This document shows, piece by piece, positions 16,326 to 23,427 of a stretch of DNA of 64,000 nucleotides. The notes beneath the pieces are model-generated. The model saw only the letters and a list, made by a program, of their open reading frames with translations, was not told the origin of the DNA and did no database searches. The position numbers and the translations under genes were made by a program. Origin of the DNA: Streptomyces sp. P9-A4 (GTDB lineage: Bacteria > Actinomycetota > Actinomycetes > Streptomycetales > Streptomycetaceae); the NCBI RefSeq assembly GCF_036634195.1, contig NZ_JAZIFY010000001.1:868001-932000 (forward strand), written 5' to 3'. Within the stretch, counting starts at the first letter, position 1, and the number at the start of each line of letters is the position of its first letter.

Positions 16326-16508
16326 ATGGCTAACCAACACAAGCATCCGGTGCGCGGCCTCCGTGGCATCGACGACGACCTCTGGAACGACTTCGACAGG
16401 GCCGTCCAGGCATCGGGGAGCGACCGTTCCGCAGTCCTGCGCCGGTATATGGAGTGGTTCACCGGCCGGCCCGGCGCGAAGCTGCCAGAGCGACCGCCGA
16501 ACTCCTGA
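16326..16508 (+). CDS. Ribbon-helix-helix (CopG/Arc-like) regulator
   Basis: 60 residues, MANQHKHPVRGLRGIDDDLW then NDFDRAVQASGSDRSAVLRR and YMEWFTGRPG. The short beta strand with R-G-L-R-G followed by two helices with SDRSAVLRRYMEW is the ribbon-helix-helix plan, though no search was run. It lies immediately beside O1 and O2 and diverges from the operon it would repress. The start is only 6 bases after a CATCAT box, so the mRNA may be leaderless. It probably sets the quiescent state of the element, like a small phage repressor. It converges with the integrase across a shared terminator. Confidence 0.68.
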   Translation: MANQHKHPVRGLRGIDDDLWNDFDRAVQASGSDRSAVLRRYMEWFTGRPGAKLPERPPNS

Positions 16509-16516
16509 GCAACGCA

Positions 16517-16544
16517 GAGTGGCCCCGTGATAGCGGGGCCACTC
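16517..16544. terminator. Bidirectional terminator between regulator and integrase
   Basis: Perfect 11-base stem GAGTGGCCCCG and complement with a 6-base loop, between convergent genes. Confidence 0.7.
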
Positions 16545-16556
16545 CTGTGTCTAGCG

Positions 16557-18179
16557 TCAGTCCGTGTCGCTCGGAGCGTCGACAGACACCCACTTCACTC
16601 GGAGGCGGTCGTGGATTGGCCGACGGTCACCCTGTCCCGTGGAGGACAACAGGACGAGTTCGTCGATGGCGCAGCGCAGCAGCATTCGCTTATCCGCGAG
16701 TGTCGCAGCGTGCCACGCCTCCGCCAGGAGAGACCCATCGAGTAGCGGCGTGAGGTCCGTTTGCCGCTTCAGCTCCTTCAGCTCCGTCTGGAGCGATGAG
16801 ATCTGCTCGTCGAGCGCCGAAGAGATCCGGGAGTAGCGCTCTTCCGGCATGCGCCCCTTGACGAAGTAGGCGTCGTCCAGTTCCGCAAGCCTCCGTTCCG
16901 CATCCTCCAGCGCCGCCACGACGTGACGCTTACGCTCGGCACGCTCAGGATCCTGGTAGGCCAGCCATCGAGCCCCGATCTCGTGAAGAACAGGGTCCTC
17001 TGGCTCCAGTGCGGAGACGTGGGTTACCCACATCTCCCCCACCGCGAAGTCAACCCGCGCCGCCGACGTTCGGGCTCCGGGACAGGCGGTCTCGCCGCCT
17101 TCCATGCGCGTACGGCACCTGTACGACTCGCCGCCGGAGACAAGCCCCACCTTGCAGTGCGGACACCGCAAGATCCCGGTGAGGATCTTCCCCGCAGACC
17201 TAACGCCGTGCCCACGCTTGATTCCCCGGACAGTCCGGCTCGCGATAAGGGACTTGATTGCGTACCACTCCGTCACCGACACGACGCCAGTCCCGCAAAC
17301 GACGGGCTTACCTTCTACGTCAAGTAGCGGCTCCGCTTTCCATCCCCACTTGTCCAGGGGGTTCCCGTACTCGTCGGTTTGACGCTCCCGGAACGGGACG
17401 AGTCCAGCCCACAGGGGAGAGTGCGCCATTCGAGAGATAGCGTTAGCCGACCAGTGACGTCCGGTGCGTGTCTTTTCCCCTTCGCTGGTCATCCGGTGGG
17501 CGATGGCGGTTCCAGCATCCCCTTCAAGAAGTGCCTCCGCGATCTTTCGCGCCGTCGGATACTCCTCGGGATTCGGGCCGACCTTCCCGTTCCCCAGATG
17601 TTTCACGCCGTATGGCGGCTTCCCACCGGGCGCTCGTCCGATGATCCGGTGAGAGTCAAGTCCGGTCTGTACCCGGAGGGCGATGTCCTTTGCTTCGTCT
17701 CGCGCTCGCTCAGAGAGGATCGCGAACACGATGCGTCCGCCCTTGTTGCTGTCCAGCCCCTCCGTGATGGACACCAGGCGAGCGCGCCGGCGGTCCAATT
17801 CGTCAAGGAGCGTTCCCACTGCGCCCATACCGCGACGGTCAAGGCGGTCCGTCTTCCATACCGCAAGGCACTGCGACCGACCGGCAAGGACAGCCGCTTT
17901 GGCGTTCTCGAACTCGTCGCGACGGAGGTGCTGCTTGCTCGCACTTCGCTGCTCAAACCACACGTGCCGGATCTGAAGCTCTTCCTGGCGAGCCCAGCGC
18001 ACGGCGTCAGCCAGGTGCTTGCGGAGGGTGGTGAGGTCTTCCATCTTCTTCGACCGGCGAAGGTACAGGTCGACGAGTTCGCTCGGGTCCCCCGTTGCAG
18101 GCTGACTGAGCCCCAGCGCCACTAGATCTTCGGGTGACAGCCCTAGCGCGGCTAGGGCGTCTGCGTCTTCACGCTGCAT
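16557..18179 (-). CDS. Large serine recombinase (phage-type integrase)
   Basis: 540 residues. The resolvase domain starts near residue 18 with DLYLRRSKK (catalytic Ser), then AVWKTDRLDRRGMGAVGTLL with the conserved arginines, and GRIVFAILSERARDEAKDIA. The recombinase domain follows (GKPPYGVKHLGNGKVGPNPE onward), then a zinc ribbon (LRCPHCKVGLVSG ... YRCRTRMEGGETACPG) and a C-terminal coiled coil. The ATG at 18179 has AGGGGAG before it; the longer frame to 18251 crosses attR, so I rejected it. It catalyses attP x attB recombination; excision would need a directionality factor, perhaps one of the small proteins. Its start is 59 bases from attR. Confidence 0.93.
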   Translation of the reverse strand: MQREDADALAALGLSPEDLVALGLSQPATGDPSELVDLYLRRSKKMEDLTTLRKHLADAVRWARQEELQIRHVWFEQRSASKQHLRRDEFENAKAAVLAGRSQCLAVWKTDRLDRRGMGAVGTLLDELDRRRARLVSITEGLDSNKGGRIVFAILSERARDEAKDIALRVQTGLDSHRIIGRAPGGKPPYGVKHLGNGKVGPNPEEYPTARKIAEALLEGDAGTAIAHRMTSEGEKTRTGRHWSANAISRMAHSPLWAGLVPFRERQTDEYGNPLDKWGWKAEPLLDVEGKPVVCGTGVVSVTEWYAIKSLIASRTVRGIKRGHGVRSAGKILTGILRCPHCKVGLVSGGESYRCRTRMEGGETACPGARTSAARVDFAVGEMWVTHVSALEPEDPVLHEIGARWLAYQDPERAERKRHVVAALEDAERRLAELDDAYFVKGRMPEERYSRISSALDEQISSLQTELKELKRQTDLTPLLDGSLLAEAWHAATLADKRMLLRCAIDELVLLSSTGQGDRRPIHDRLRVKWVSVDAPSDTD

Positions 18180-18237
18180 GCCACTCCCCTGGTGAGGATC
18201 CTCCCCGATCGCAGTATGACATGGGGAGTTACACCCT

Positions 18238-18248
18238 CGCTGCCCCGC
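18238..18248. other. attR core of the integrated element
   Basis: CGCTGCCCCGC, identical to attL. It is followed by the displaced native 3' end of the CoA-binding gene (AIEIPRLG and TGA at 18271-18273). Joining 3682 to 18238 recreates the uninterrupted gene. Confidence 0.82.
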
Positions 18249-18333
18249 CATCGAGATCCCGCGCCTGGGCTGAGCCGGTTGGTCCGGGGCCGCTGTCGCG
18301 GGCCCCGGATTCCCGCCTCCCGGTCCGGCGGTG

Positions 18334-18897
18334 TCAGCCGACGGGGACGCCCAGGCCCTCCAGGACGACCGCGCCCGGCAGTTGGGCGAAGGCCTTGCCC
18401 GGGAGGATGAGCTTGCCGCGGCGGCGGCCGCTGCCGATCAGGACCCAGTCGGTATCGATGACGGCGGCGTCCACGAGGAGCGGCCAGGAGTCCGGGAGGC
18501 CGATCGGCGTGATGCCGCCGTACTCCATGCCGGTCTCGCCGGTCGCGGTGTCCATCGGGGCGAACGAGGCCTTGCGGGCGCCGAGATGCTTGCGTACGAC
18601 CCCGTTGACGTCGACCCGCGTCGCCGACTTCACGACGCACGCGGCCAGGGTGGTGGTCTCGCCGCGCCTGCCCGCGACGACCACGCAGTTCGCGGACGCG
18701 TCCAGCAGATCGGAGCCGTGGTGCTCGACGAACGCGGCGGTGTCGGCGATGGCCGGGTCGGTGTCCACGTACAGCAGCTGATCGGCCGGTACGGGGCCGG
18801 TCCAGACGCGGACGGCGGCGGCGACGGGCCCGGTCAGCAGGTCGAGGCAGTCGGGGGCGGGCCGGGCGTCGTCGAAGGCTCCGATGGGTGCGCGCAT
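18334..18897 (-). CDS. YbaK/EbsC-type aminoacyl-tRNA deacylase
   Basis: 187 residues with the YbaK fold signatures: LLYVDTDPAIADTAAFVEHH, NCVVVAGRRG, ATRVDVNGVVRKHLGARKAS (the conserved basic stretch), then TGMEYGGITPIGLP and the closing GSGRRRGKLILP. These enzymes remove mischarged amino acids from tRNA in trans; the exact tRNA cannot be predicted. The start ATG is at 18897; the longer open frame upstream overlaps the regulator and is not supported. It lies 36 bases downstream of the XRE-cupin gene and may be co-transcribed with it. Confidence 0.82.
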   Translation of the reverse strand: MRAPIGAFDDARPAPDCLDLLTGPVAAAVRVWTGPVPADQLLYVDTDPAIADTAAFVEHHGSDLLDASANCVVVAGRRGETTTLAACVVKSATRVDVNGVVRKHLGARKASFAPMDTATGETGMEYGGITPIGLPDSWPLLVDAAVIDTDWVLIGSGRRRGKLILPGKAFAQLPGAVVLEGLGVPVG

Positions 18898-18932
18898 GCG
18901 CGCCACGCTAGCAACGCCGCCCGGCGGTCGTC

Positions 18933-19505
18933 TCAGCGTACGGGCGGGATGGAGACAGCCATCGTCATCTCGACGGGGTCGGCTCCGTCGTTGCGGTAGG
19001 CGTGCGTCGCGTTGGCCTCGAAGACGGCGGACATGCCTGCGGGCAGGGTGTGTTCCTCGCCGTCCACGACGAGGGTGAGGACGCCGGCGGTCACGCTCAG
19101 GAGTTCGACCGTGCCGTCGGGGTGCGGGTCGGAGGCGCTCCCGTCGCCCGGCATGAGCCTCCAGGACCACAGCTCCAGGGGGCCGCGGGCCTCGGTGCCG
19201 ACGAGCAGGGTGGTGTGGCTGCCGGTGGAGGTGGACCACATGCGGACGGCCTGGTCCGGCGGGACGAGCCGGACCTGGGGGCCCTGCTCGTAGTCGAGGA
19301 GGGTCGTGATGGAGACGCCGAGGGCGTCGGCCAGCTTCACGGTGGTGCCGACGCTGGGGTTCGTGCGGGCCTGTTCGATCTGGATGATCATGCCGCGGCT
19401 GACGCCCGACCTCGCGGCGAGGGCGTCCAGGGTGAGTCCCCGCTCCTTGCGCCAGCGCTTCAGGTTCCGGGCGAGCGACTGCGTGAGCTGGTCGAGGTCC
19501 GACAC
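18933..19505 (-). CDS. XRE-family regulator with cupin domain
   Basis: 190 residues. Residues about 5-60 form an HTH (ARNLKRWRKERGLTLDALAA then RSGVSRGMIIQIEQARTNPS). Residues about 100-185 form a cupin beta-barrel (GPLELWSWRLMPGD ... LTLVVDGEEHTLPAGMSAVF), a usual ligand-sensing pair. I chose GTG 19505 because the alternative TTG at 19538 lies in an operator palindrome. It diverges from the EamA exporter, with two 16-base palindromes between them, so it likely represses itself and the exporter until a small ligand binds the cupin. The ligand is unknown. Confidence 0.82.
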   Translation of the reverse strand: MSDLDQLTQSLARNLKRWRKERGLTLDALAARSGVSRGMIIQIEQARTNPSVGTTVKLADALGVSITTLLDYEQGPQVRLVPPDQAVRMWSTSTGSHTTLLVGTEARGPLELWSWRLMPGDGSASDPHPDGTVELLSVTAGVLTLVVDGEEHTLPAGMSAVFEANATHAYRNDGADPVEMTMAVSIPPVR

Positions 19506-19532
19506 ATTCCGTCCAATATTCTGGATGACAGA

Positions 19533-19548
19533 GTTCAATGCAGTGAAC
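19533..19548. promoter_or_regulatory. Operator palindrome A (regulator/exporter intergenic)
   Basis: GTTCAATGCAGTGAAC, 5-base arms GTTCA/TGAAC. A second copy with the same plan starts 37 bases further on. Expected target of the XRE-cupin regulator. Confidence 0.65.
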
Positions 19549-19569
19549 TACGGTGAGGTGTACCCCATG

Positions 19570-19585
19570 GTTCACTGCACTGTAC
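19570..19585. promoter_or_regulatory. Operator palindrome B (regulator/exporter intergenic)
   Basis: GTTCACTGCACTGTAC, matches site A at 13 of 16 positions and keeps the GTTCA..TGCA..TG.AC pattern. Both sites lie upstream of the EamA start at 19610. Confidence 0.6.
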
Positions 19586-19609
19586 TGCCGTCTGTCCCCG
19601 CGAGGCCTC

Positions 19610-20473
19610 ATGACCGCCCTGTTCGCCCTGGCCACCAGCCTTCTGTGGGGCCTCGCCGACTTCGGCGGCGGTCTGCTGACCCGCCGGATACCCGCGCTCA
19701 CCGTCGTCGTGGTCTCCCAGGCCCTCGCCGTCCTCGTCCTCGGCGCCGTCGTCCTCACGACCGGCGCCTGGACCGAGGCCGGCCCCCAGCTCTGGTACGC
19801 GGTCGCGGCGGGCGTCGTGGGCCCCGCGGCCATGCTCGCCTTCTACAAGGCACTCGCGCTCGGCCCCATGGGAGTGGTCTCCCCGCTCGGCTCGCTCGGC
19901 GTGGTCGTCCCCGTCTCGGTCGGGCTGCTCGTCGGTGACCGGCCGGGGCTCGCGCAGTTCGCCGGGATCGCGGTGGCGATCCTCGGCGTGGTCCTCGCCG
20001 GCGGACCGGAGCTGCGCGGCGCGCCCGTCCAGCGCCAGGCGGTCCTGCTCACCCTGGTCGCGGCGTTCGGCTTCGGCTCGGTGATGGCCCTGATCGCCGA
20101 GGCCTCCACCACCGTCACCGGCCTGTTCCTGGCCCTGTTCGTCCAGCGGGTCACCAACGTCCTGGTGGGCGGCGGCGCGCTGTACGCCTCGGTGCGGCGC
20201 GGCGGCCGGGCGGTCCCTGAGGACGGCCCCCGGGTCATCCGCGCGGCGCTCCCGGCCCTCGCCTTCGTCGGCCTCGCGGACGTCGCCGCCAACGGCACGT
20301 ACGCCATCGCGGCCCAGCACGGGCCGGTCACCGTCGCGGCCGTACTCGCCAGCCTCTACCCGGTGGTGACGGCCCTCGCGGCCTTCGGCGTCCTCAAGGA
20401 ACGCCTCCGCGCGATCCAGGCGGCGGGCGCGGGCCTCGCCCTCGTCGGCACGGTCCTGCTGGCCACCGGCTGA
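19610..20473 (+). CDS. EamA-family (DMT) transporter
   Basis: 287 residues with ten hydrophobic segments in two similar halves (opening MTALFALATSLLWGLADFGG, ending AAGAGLALVGTVLLATG), the layout of drug/metabolite exporters. Short charged loops separate the helices. The open frame reaches a GTG at 19553, but that start lies inside the operators. The ATG at 19610 starts at the usual place of the first helix. It is controlled, by position, by the divergent XRE-cupin protein and probably exports a compound related to that protein's ligand. Confidence 0.85.
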   Translation: MTALFALATSLLWGLADFGGGLLTRRIPALTVVVVSQALAVLVLGAVVLTTGAWTEAGPQLWYAVAAGVVGPAAMLAFYKALALGPMGVVSPLGSLGVVVPVSVGLLVGDRPGLAQFAGIAVAILGVVLAGGPELRGAPVQRQAVLLTLVAAFGFGSVMALIAEASTTVTGLFLALFVQRVTNVLVGGGALYASVRRGGRAVPEDGPRVIRAALPALAFVGLADVAANGTYAIAAQHGPVTVAAVLASLYPVVTALAAFGVLKERLRAIQAAGAGLALVGTVLLATG

Positions 20474-20512
20474 GGCGCGTACGGGAATCGCACCGGCCCC
20501 CACCGACCTCCG

Positions 20513-21268
20513 TCAGCGGGCGCCTTCGGCCTCCGGGGTGGTGAGCGAGGCGAGCGCGGCGAGTTGTTCCGGGGTCACATGGTCCGGGATCGGGGTCGGG
20601 GCCGGGGTACGGAGCGGGGGCTGCCAGCCCTTGTCCCGGTCCCAGCTGCGGACGACCTTGGCCGGGGCACCCGCCACGACCGAGTGGTCCGGCACCTCGC
20701 CCCGTACGACCGCGCCCGCCGCGACGACCACGTTCCGGCCGAGCCGGGCGCCGGGGAGGATCACCGCTCCGGTGCCGAGCCAGCAGCCGGGGCCGATCGA
20801 GACGGGTTCCGAACGGGGCCACTGACGGCCGACCGGTTCGTCGGGGTCGTCGTAGCTGTGGTTGGTCGAGGTGATGTAGACGTACGGCCCGCAGTAGGTG
20901 TCCGAGCCGATGGTCACCTTCGCGTCGGCGATGACATGGCTGCCCCTGCCGAGGACGACGCCGTCACCGAGCGTCAGAACGGTGTCCGTCCCGAGGTCGA
21001 GGCCCGGCAGCATGCCCGCCGTCAGCGTGACCTGCTCGGCGACGATGCAGCACTCGCCGATCTCGATCCACGGCTCGCCGAAGACGGTGCCCTGCGGGAA
21101 GGCGAGCCGGGTCCCCGCGCCCAGCCGGCGGAACCGCAGCCCGCCGGGATGCTCCGCGGTGACGGAGCCCGTCTCCTGCACCCAGCGCCAGCCGCTCCGC
21201 ACGGCGCGGGCGAGGACCCGGCGCCGCCAGGCGGACAGGGAGGAGAACGTGTTTCTGTTCCTGGGCAC
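20513..21268 (-). CDS. Left-handed beta-helix acyltransferase (hexapeptide repeat)
   Basis: 251 residues. From residue about 70 onward, hexapeptide turns recur (IGECCIVAEQVTLTAG, LGDGVVLGRGSHVIADAKVT, IGSDTYCGPYVYITS). NHSYDDPDEPVGRQ supplies the His expected of an acetyltransferase active site, then IGPGCWLGTGAVILPGARLG and VPDHSVVAGAPAKVV close the helix. It resembles maltose or nodulation-type O-acetyltransferases; acceptor unknown. GTG start at 21268. It converges with the EamA gene and diverges from the gamma carbonic anhydrase-like gene. Confidence 0.85.
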   Translation of the reverse strand: MPRNRNTFSSLSAWRRRVLARAVRSGWRWVQETGSVTAEHPGGLRFRRLGAGTRLAFPQGTVFGEPWIEIGECCIVAEQVTLTAGMLPGLDLGTDTVLTLGDGVVLGRGSHVIADAKVTIGSDTYCGPYVYITSTNHSYDDPDEPVGRQWPRSEPVSIGPGCWLGTGAVILPGARLGRNVVVAAGAVVRGEVPDHSVVAGAPAKVVRSWDRDKGWQPPLRTPAPTPIPDHVTPEQLAALASLTTPEAEGAR

Positions 21269-21399
21269 CCCGACACCGTAGTCGGCGCCGTCGTGCCTGT
21301 TCAGTGCGGTGCGCTGTGATGTCGGTCATGAGCACCGCATAGGGTGCGCCCGGGGGCATCCCCGGGCGCGACACCACCGCTGACGAGCAGGAGCGAACC

Positions 21400-21927
21400 A
21401 TGACAGAGGCGTTGATCAAGGGTGTGGGCGGCAAGGAGCCGCAGATCGATCCGACCGCCTTCACCGCCCCCACCTCCGTGGTGCTCGGCGAGGTGACCCT
21501 CGGTGCCCGCGCCAGCGTCTGGTACCACGCCGTGCTGCGCGCGGACTGCGGACCCATCGCCATCGGCGAGGACTCCAACATCCAGGACAACTGCACGGTG
21601 CACGTCGACCCCGGTTTCCCCGTCTCGATCGGGGCGCGGGTGACCGTCGGTCACAACGCGACCGTGCACGGCTGTGTCATCGAGGACGACGTCCTCGTGG
21701 GCATGGGCGCGACCGTCCTCAACGGCGCGCGGATCGGCGCCGGATCGCTGATCGCGGCCCAGGCCCTCGTCCCGCAGGGCATGGAGGTTCCGCCCGGTTC
21801 GCTGGTCGCGGGCGTCCCCGCGAAGGTGCGCCGCCCGCTGACCGAGGAGGAGAAGGCGGGCATCCAGCTGAACGCCGAGATGTACCTGCTGCTCGCGAAG
21901 GGCCACGCCGAGGCCTTCGAGGGCTGA
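21400..21927 (+). CDS. Gamma carbonic anhydrase-like protein
   Basis: 175 residues, left-handed beta-helix with the gamma-CA sequence of metal ligands: VWYHAVLRADCGPIAIGEDS, then NIQDNCTVHVDPG, then VTVGHNATVHGC. The three His positions (in TVHVD, VGHN and TVHGC) match the zinc or iron site of the family. Related proteins act as carbonic anhydrases or bind CoA; activity cannot be decided here. A strong terminator follows at 21953. Confidence 0.88.
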   Translation: MTEALIKGVGGKEPQIDPTAFTAPTSVVLGEVTLGARASVWYHAVLRADCGPIAIGEDSNIQDNCTVHVDPGFPVSIGARVTVGHNATVHGCVIEDDVLVGMGATVLNGARIGAGSLIAAQALVPQGMEVPPGSLVAGVPAKVRRPLTEEEKAGIQLNAEMYLLLAKGHAEAFEG

Positions 21928-21952
21928 GCTGCCGTACGGCCTCCGGCGACGC

Positions 21953-21992
21953 GAAGGGGGGCGGCTCCCGTCTACGGGTGCCGCCCCCCTTC
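21953..21992. terminator. Strong hairpin terminator between convergent genes
   Basis: GAAGGGGGGCGG and CCGCCCCCCTTC, perfect 12-base stem with a 16-base loop, between the gamma-CA gene and the DedA gene. Confidence 0.75.
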
Positions 21993-22019
21993 ACCCGCTC
22001 GTACGTTCCGGGCTCGCGC

Positions 22020-22676
22020 TCAGTCCGCGACCGGGACCGGTTCCGCCGGCTCCGCCGTCTGCGAACGGGCCGCCGCCGCCTTCTTCGCACGGTTCTTGAC
22101 GATCAGCATCGAGGCCAGGCCAATCAATACGGCGAGGACCAGGCCGAGCCAGGAGAAGCGCTTGAGCCAGGCCTCCGCGACGACGCCCACCGAGTAGATG
22201 ACGGCGGTCGTGCCACCGGCCCACAGGATGCCGCCCAGCACGTTGGCGATGAGGAACTTCCAGTACGGCATGTGGAGCACGCCCGCGAGCGGTCCCGCGA
22301 AGATGCGCAGCAGGGCGATGAAGCGGCCGAAGAAGACCGCCCACATGCCCCACTTCTGGAAGGAGTTCTCGGCGAGCCCGATGTTGGCCTCGCTGAAGTG
22401 CTTGGGGAACCTCTTACCCAGCCAGGCGAGCAGCGGTCGCCCGCCCTTGCGGCCGATCGCGTAGCCGATCGAGTCGCCGACGATCGCGCCGGCGGTGGCG
22501 CAGGCACCGAGCACGTACGGGTTGATGTCACCGTGCTGCGACGCGAGCAGCGCCGAGCTCACGAGCACGATCTCGCCCGGCAGCGGGATGCCCAGGCTCT
22601 CCAGCCCGATCACCACCCCCACCAGGACGTAGACGGCGACCGCGGGGATCGTCTCCAGCCACTCCTGGACGTGCAA
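22020..22676 (-). CDS. DedA-family membrane protein
   Basis: 218 residues with several membrane helices. Hallmark motifs are ESLGIPLPGEIVLVSSALLA in the first re-entrant region and FFGRFIALLRIFAGPLAGVL followed by MPYWKFLIANVLGGILWAGG. These are the conserved E, R and G-P elements of DedA/VTT proteins, which have been linked to lipid carrier or phospholipid scrambling and to proton-motive force. The basic and Ala-rich C-terminus is cytosolic. A second VTT-type protein lies at 27763. Confidence 0.9.
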   Translation of the reverse strand: MHVQEWLETIPAVAVYVLVGVVIGLESLGIPLPGEIVLVSSALLASQHGDINPYVLGACATAGAIVGDSIGYAIGRKGGRPLLAWLGKRFPKHFSEANIGLAENSFQKWGMWAVFFGRFIALLRIFAGPLAGVLHMPYWKFLIANVLGGILWAGGTTAVIYSVGVVAEAWLKRFSWLGLVLAVLIGLASMLIVKNRAKKAAAARSQTAEPAEPVPVAD

Positions 22677-22856
22677 CGCGGTTCCTCCCGTATCAGCAGC
22701 TCAGCTGCTCGTTCGCCCGGCGCGCACCGCGGCGGGCGCGCTGGGGAAGCCTACCGGGTCGGGACGGACGGACCTCGACTCCGAGGAGGCGGTGGCCCCG
22801 GAACACGGCCGCCCCCGCACCCGGTGGAGGGGCGGGGGCGGCGCGTGGCGTCCTGG

Positions 22857-23309
22857 TCAGGCGTTCGGGCGGAGGGTCCAGACCACGGTCATCTCGCCGG
22901 TGACGGCGCCGTCCTCGCGGGTGATGTCGATCCGCACGGGGAACTCGGGCCGCTGCCCGGCGTCGAGTTCGGCGACGACCTCGGCGGCCGGGCGGCCGAG
23001 GGTGGCGGTGGCCGTGACGACGCCCATGGCGAGCTTCTTGTAGCCGATCTCCGCCTTGACGGCGAGCGGTACCGCGCGGCTCAGCTGGTCGCCGAAGGCG
23101 GCGAGGACGATGGCGCCGCTGGCGGACTCGGCCAGGGTGAACATCGCTCCGGCGTGCGGGCCGCCGACGTGGTTGCGGTAGGCGGCCTGGTCCGGCAGGC
23201 GCACGACGGCCCGCTCGGCGGTGGTCTCCAGGAACTCCAGGTTGAGGGTTCCCGCCATGGGGACCGTGGCGGCGAGCATCTCGCCGACGGTCATCTGGTC
23301 TGCGCTCAT
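22857..23309 (-). CDS. Hotdog-fold thioesterase (DUF4442/PaaI-like)
   Basis: 150 residues starting MSADQMTVGEMLAATVPMAG. The hotdog helix appears as NHVGGPHAGAMFTLAESASG, with the conserved His-Gly-Ala then Glu used in PaaI-type thioesterases. Later strands include AEIGYKKLAMGVVTATATLG and VRIDITREDGAVTGEMTVVW. It would cleave an acyl-CoA thioester. ATG 23309 chosen; earlier residues of the open frame are low-complexity. It diverges from the membrane protein at 23428. Confidence 0.78.
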   Translation of the reverse strand: MSADQMTVGEMLAATVPMAGTLNLEFLETTAERAVVRLPDQAAYRNHVGGPHAGAMFTLAESASGAIVLAAFGDQLSRAVPLAVKAEIGYKKLAMGVVTATATLGRPAAEVVAELDAGQRPEFPVRIDITREDGAVTGEMTVVWTLRPNA

Positions 23310-23427
23310 GGACCATGATGTTACCCACGAGTAGCAGCCTTGGCCATCCCCCGCGGACACCTTCACGCGCGCGTGCTCCGGGGGCGGGCGTGGTCGAGCC
23401 GCCCCCGCACCTCTATGGTTACTGGCC

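Larger units (their letters stand above)
3683..18248. mobile_element. Integrated phage-like element (about 14.56 kb), defective prophage or phage satellite
   Basis: Bounded by the 11-base identity CGCTGCCCCGC at 3683-3693 and 18238-18248. The native 3' end of the interrupted CoA-binding gene lies just outside the right copy. A large serine integrase reads inward from the right end, starting 59 bases from attR. Cargo includes a terminase-small-like protein, a scaffold-like protein, a giant tape measure protein, zinc-ribbon small proteins, a ribbon-helix-helix protein and an HTH/Nudix pair. I found no large terminase, portal, capsid, major tail, holin or endolysin gene, so the element cannot make virions alone. 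Element versus chromosome boundaries are well supported; whether it is a satellite or a deletion remnant is inference. Confidence 0.88.

Noticed and set aside
18180..18251. Extension of the integrase reading frame upstream to 18251, giving 564 residues
   Set aside because: It would run through attR, so the N-terminus would differ before and after integration. ATG 18179 has a good ribosome site AGGGGAG.
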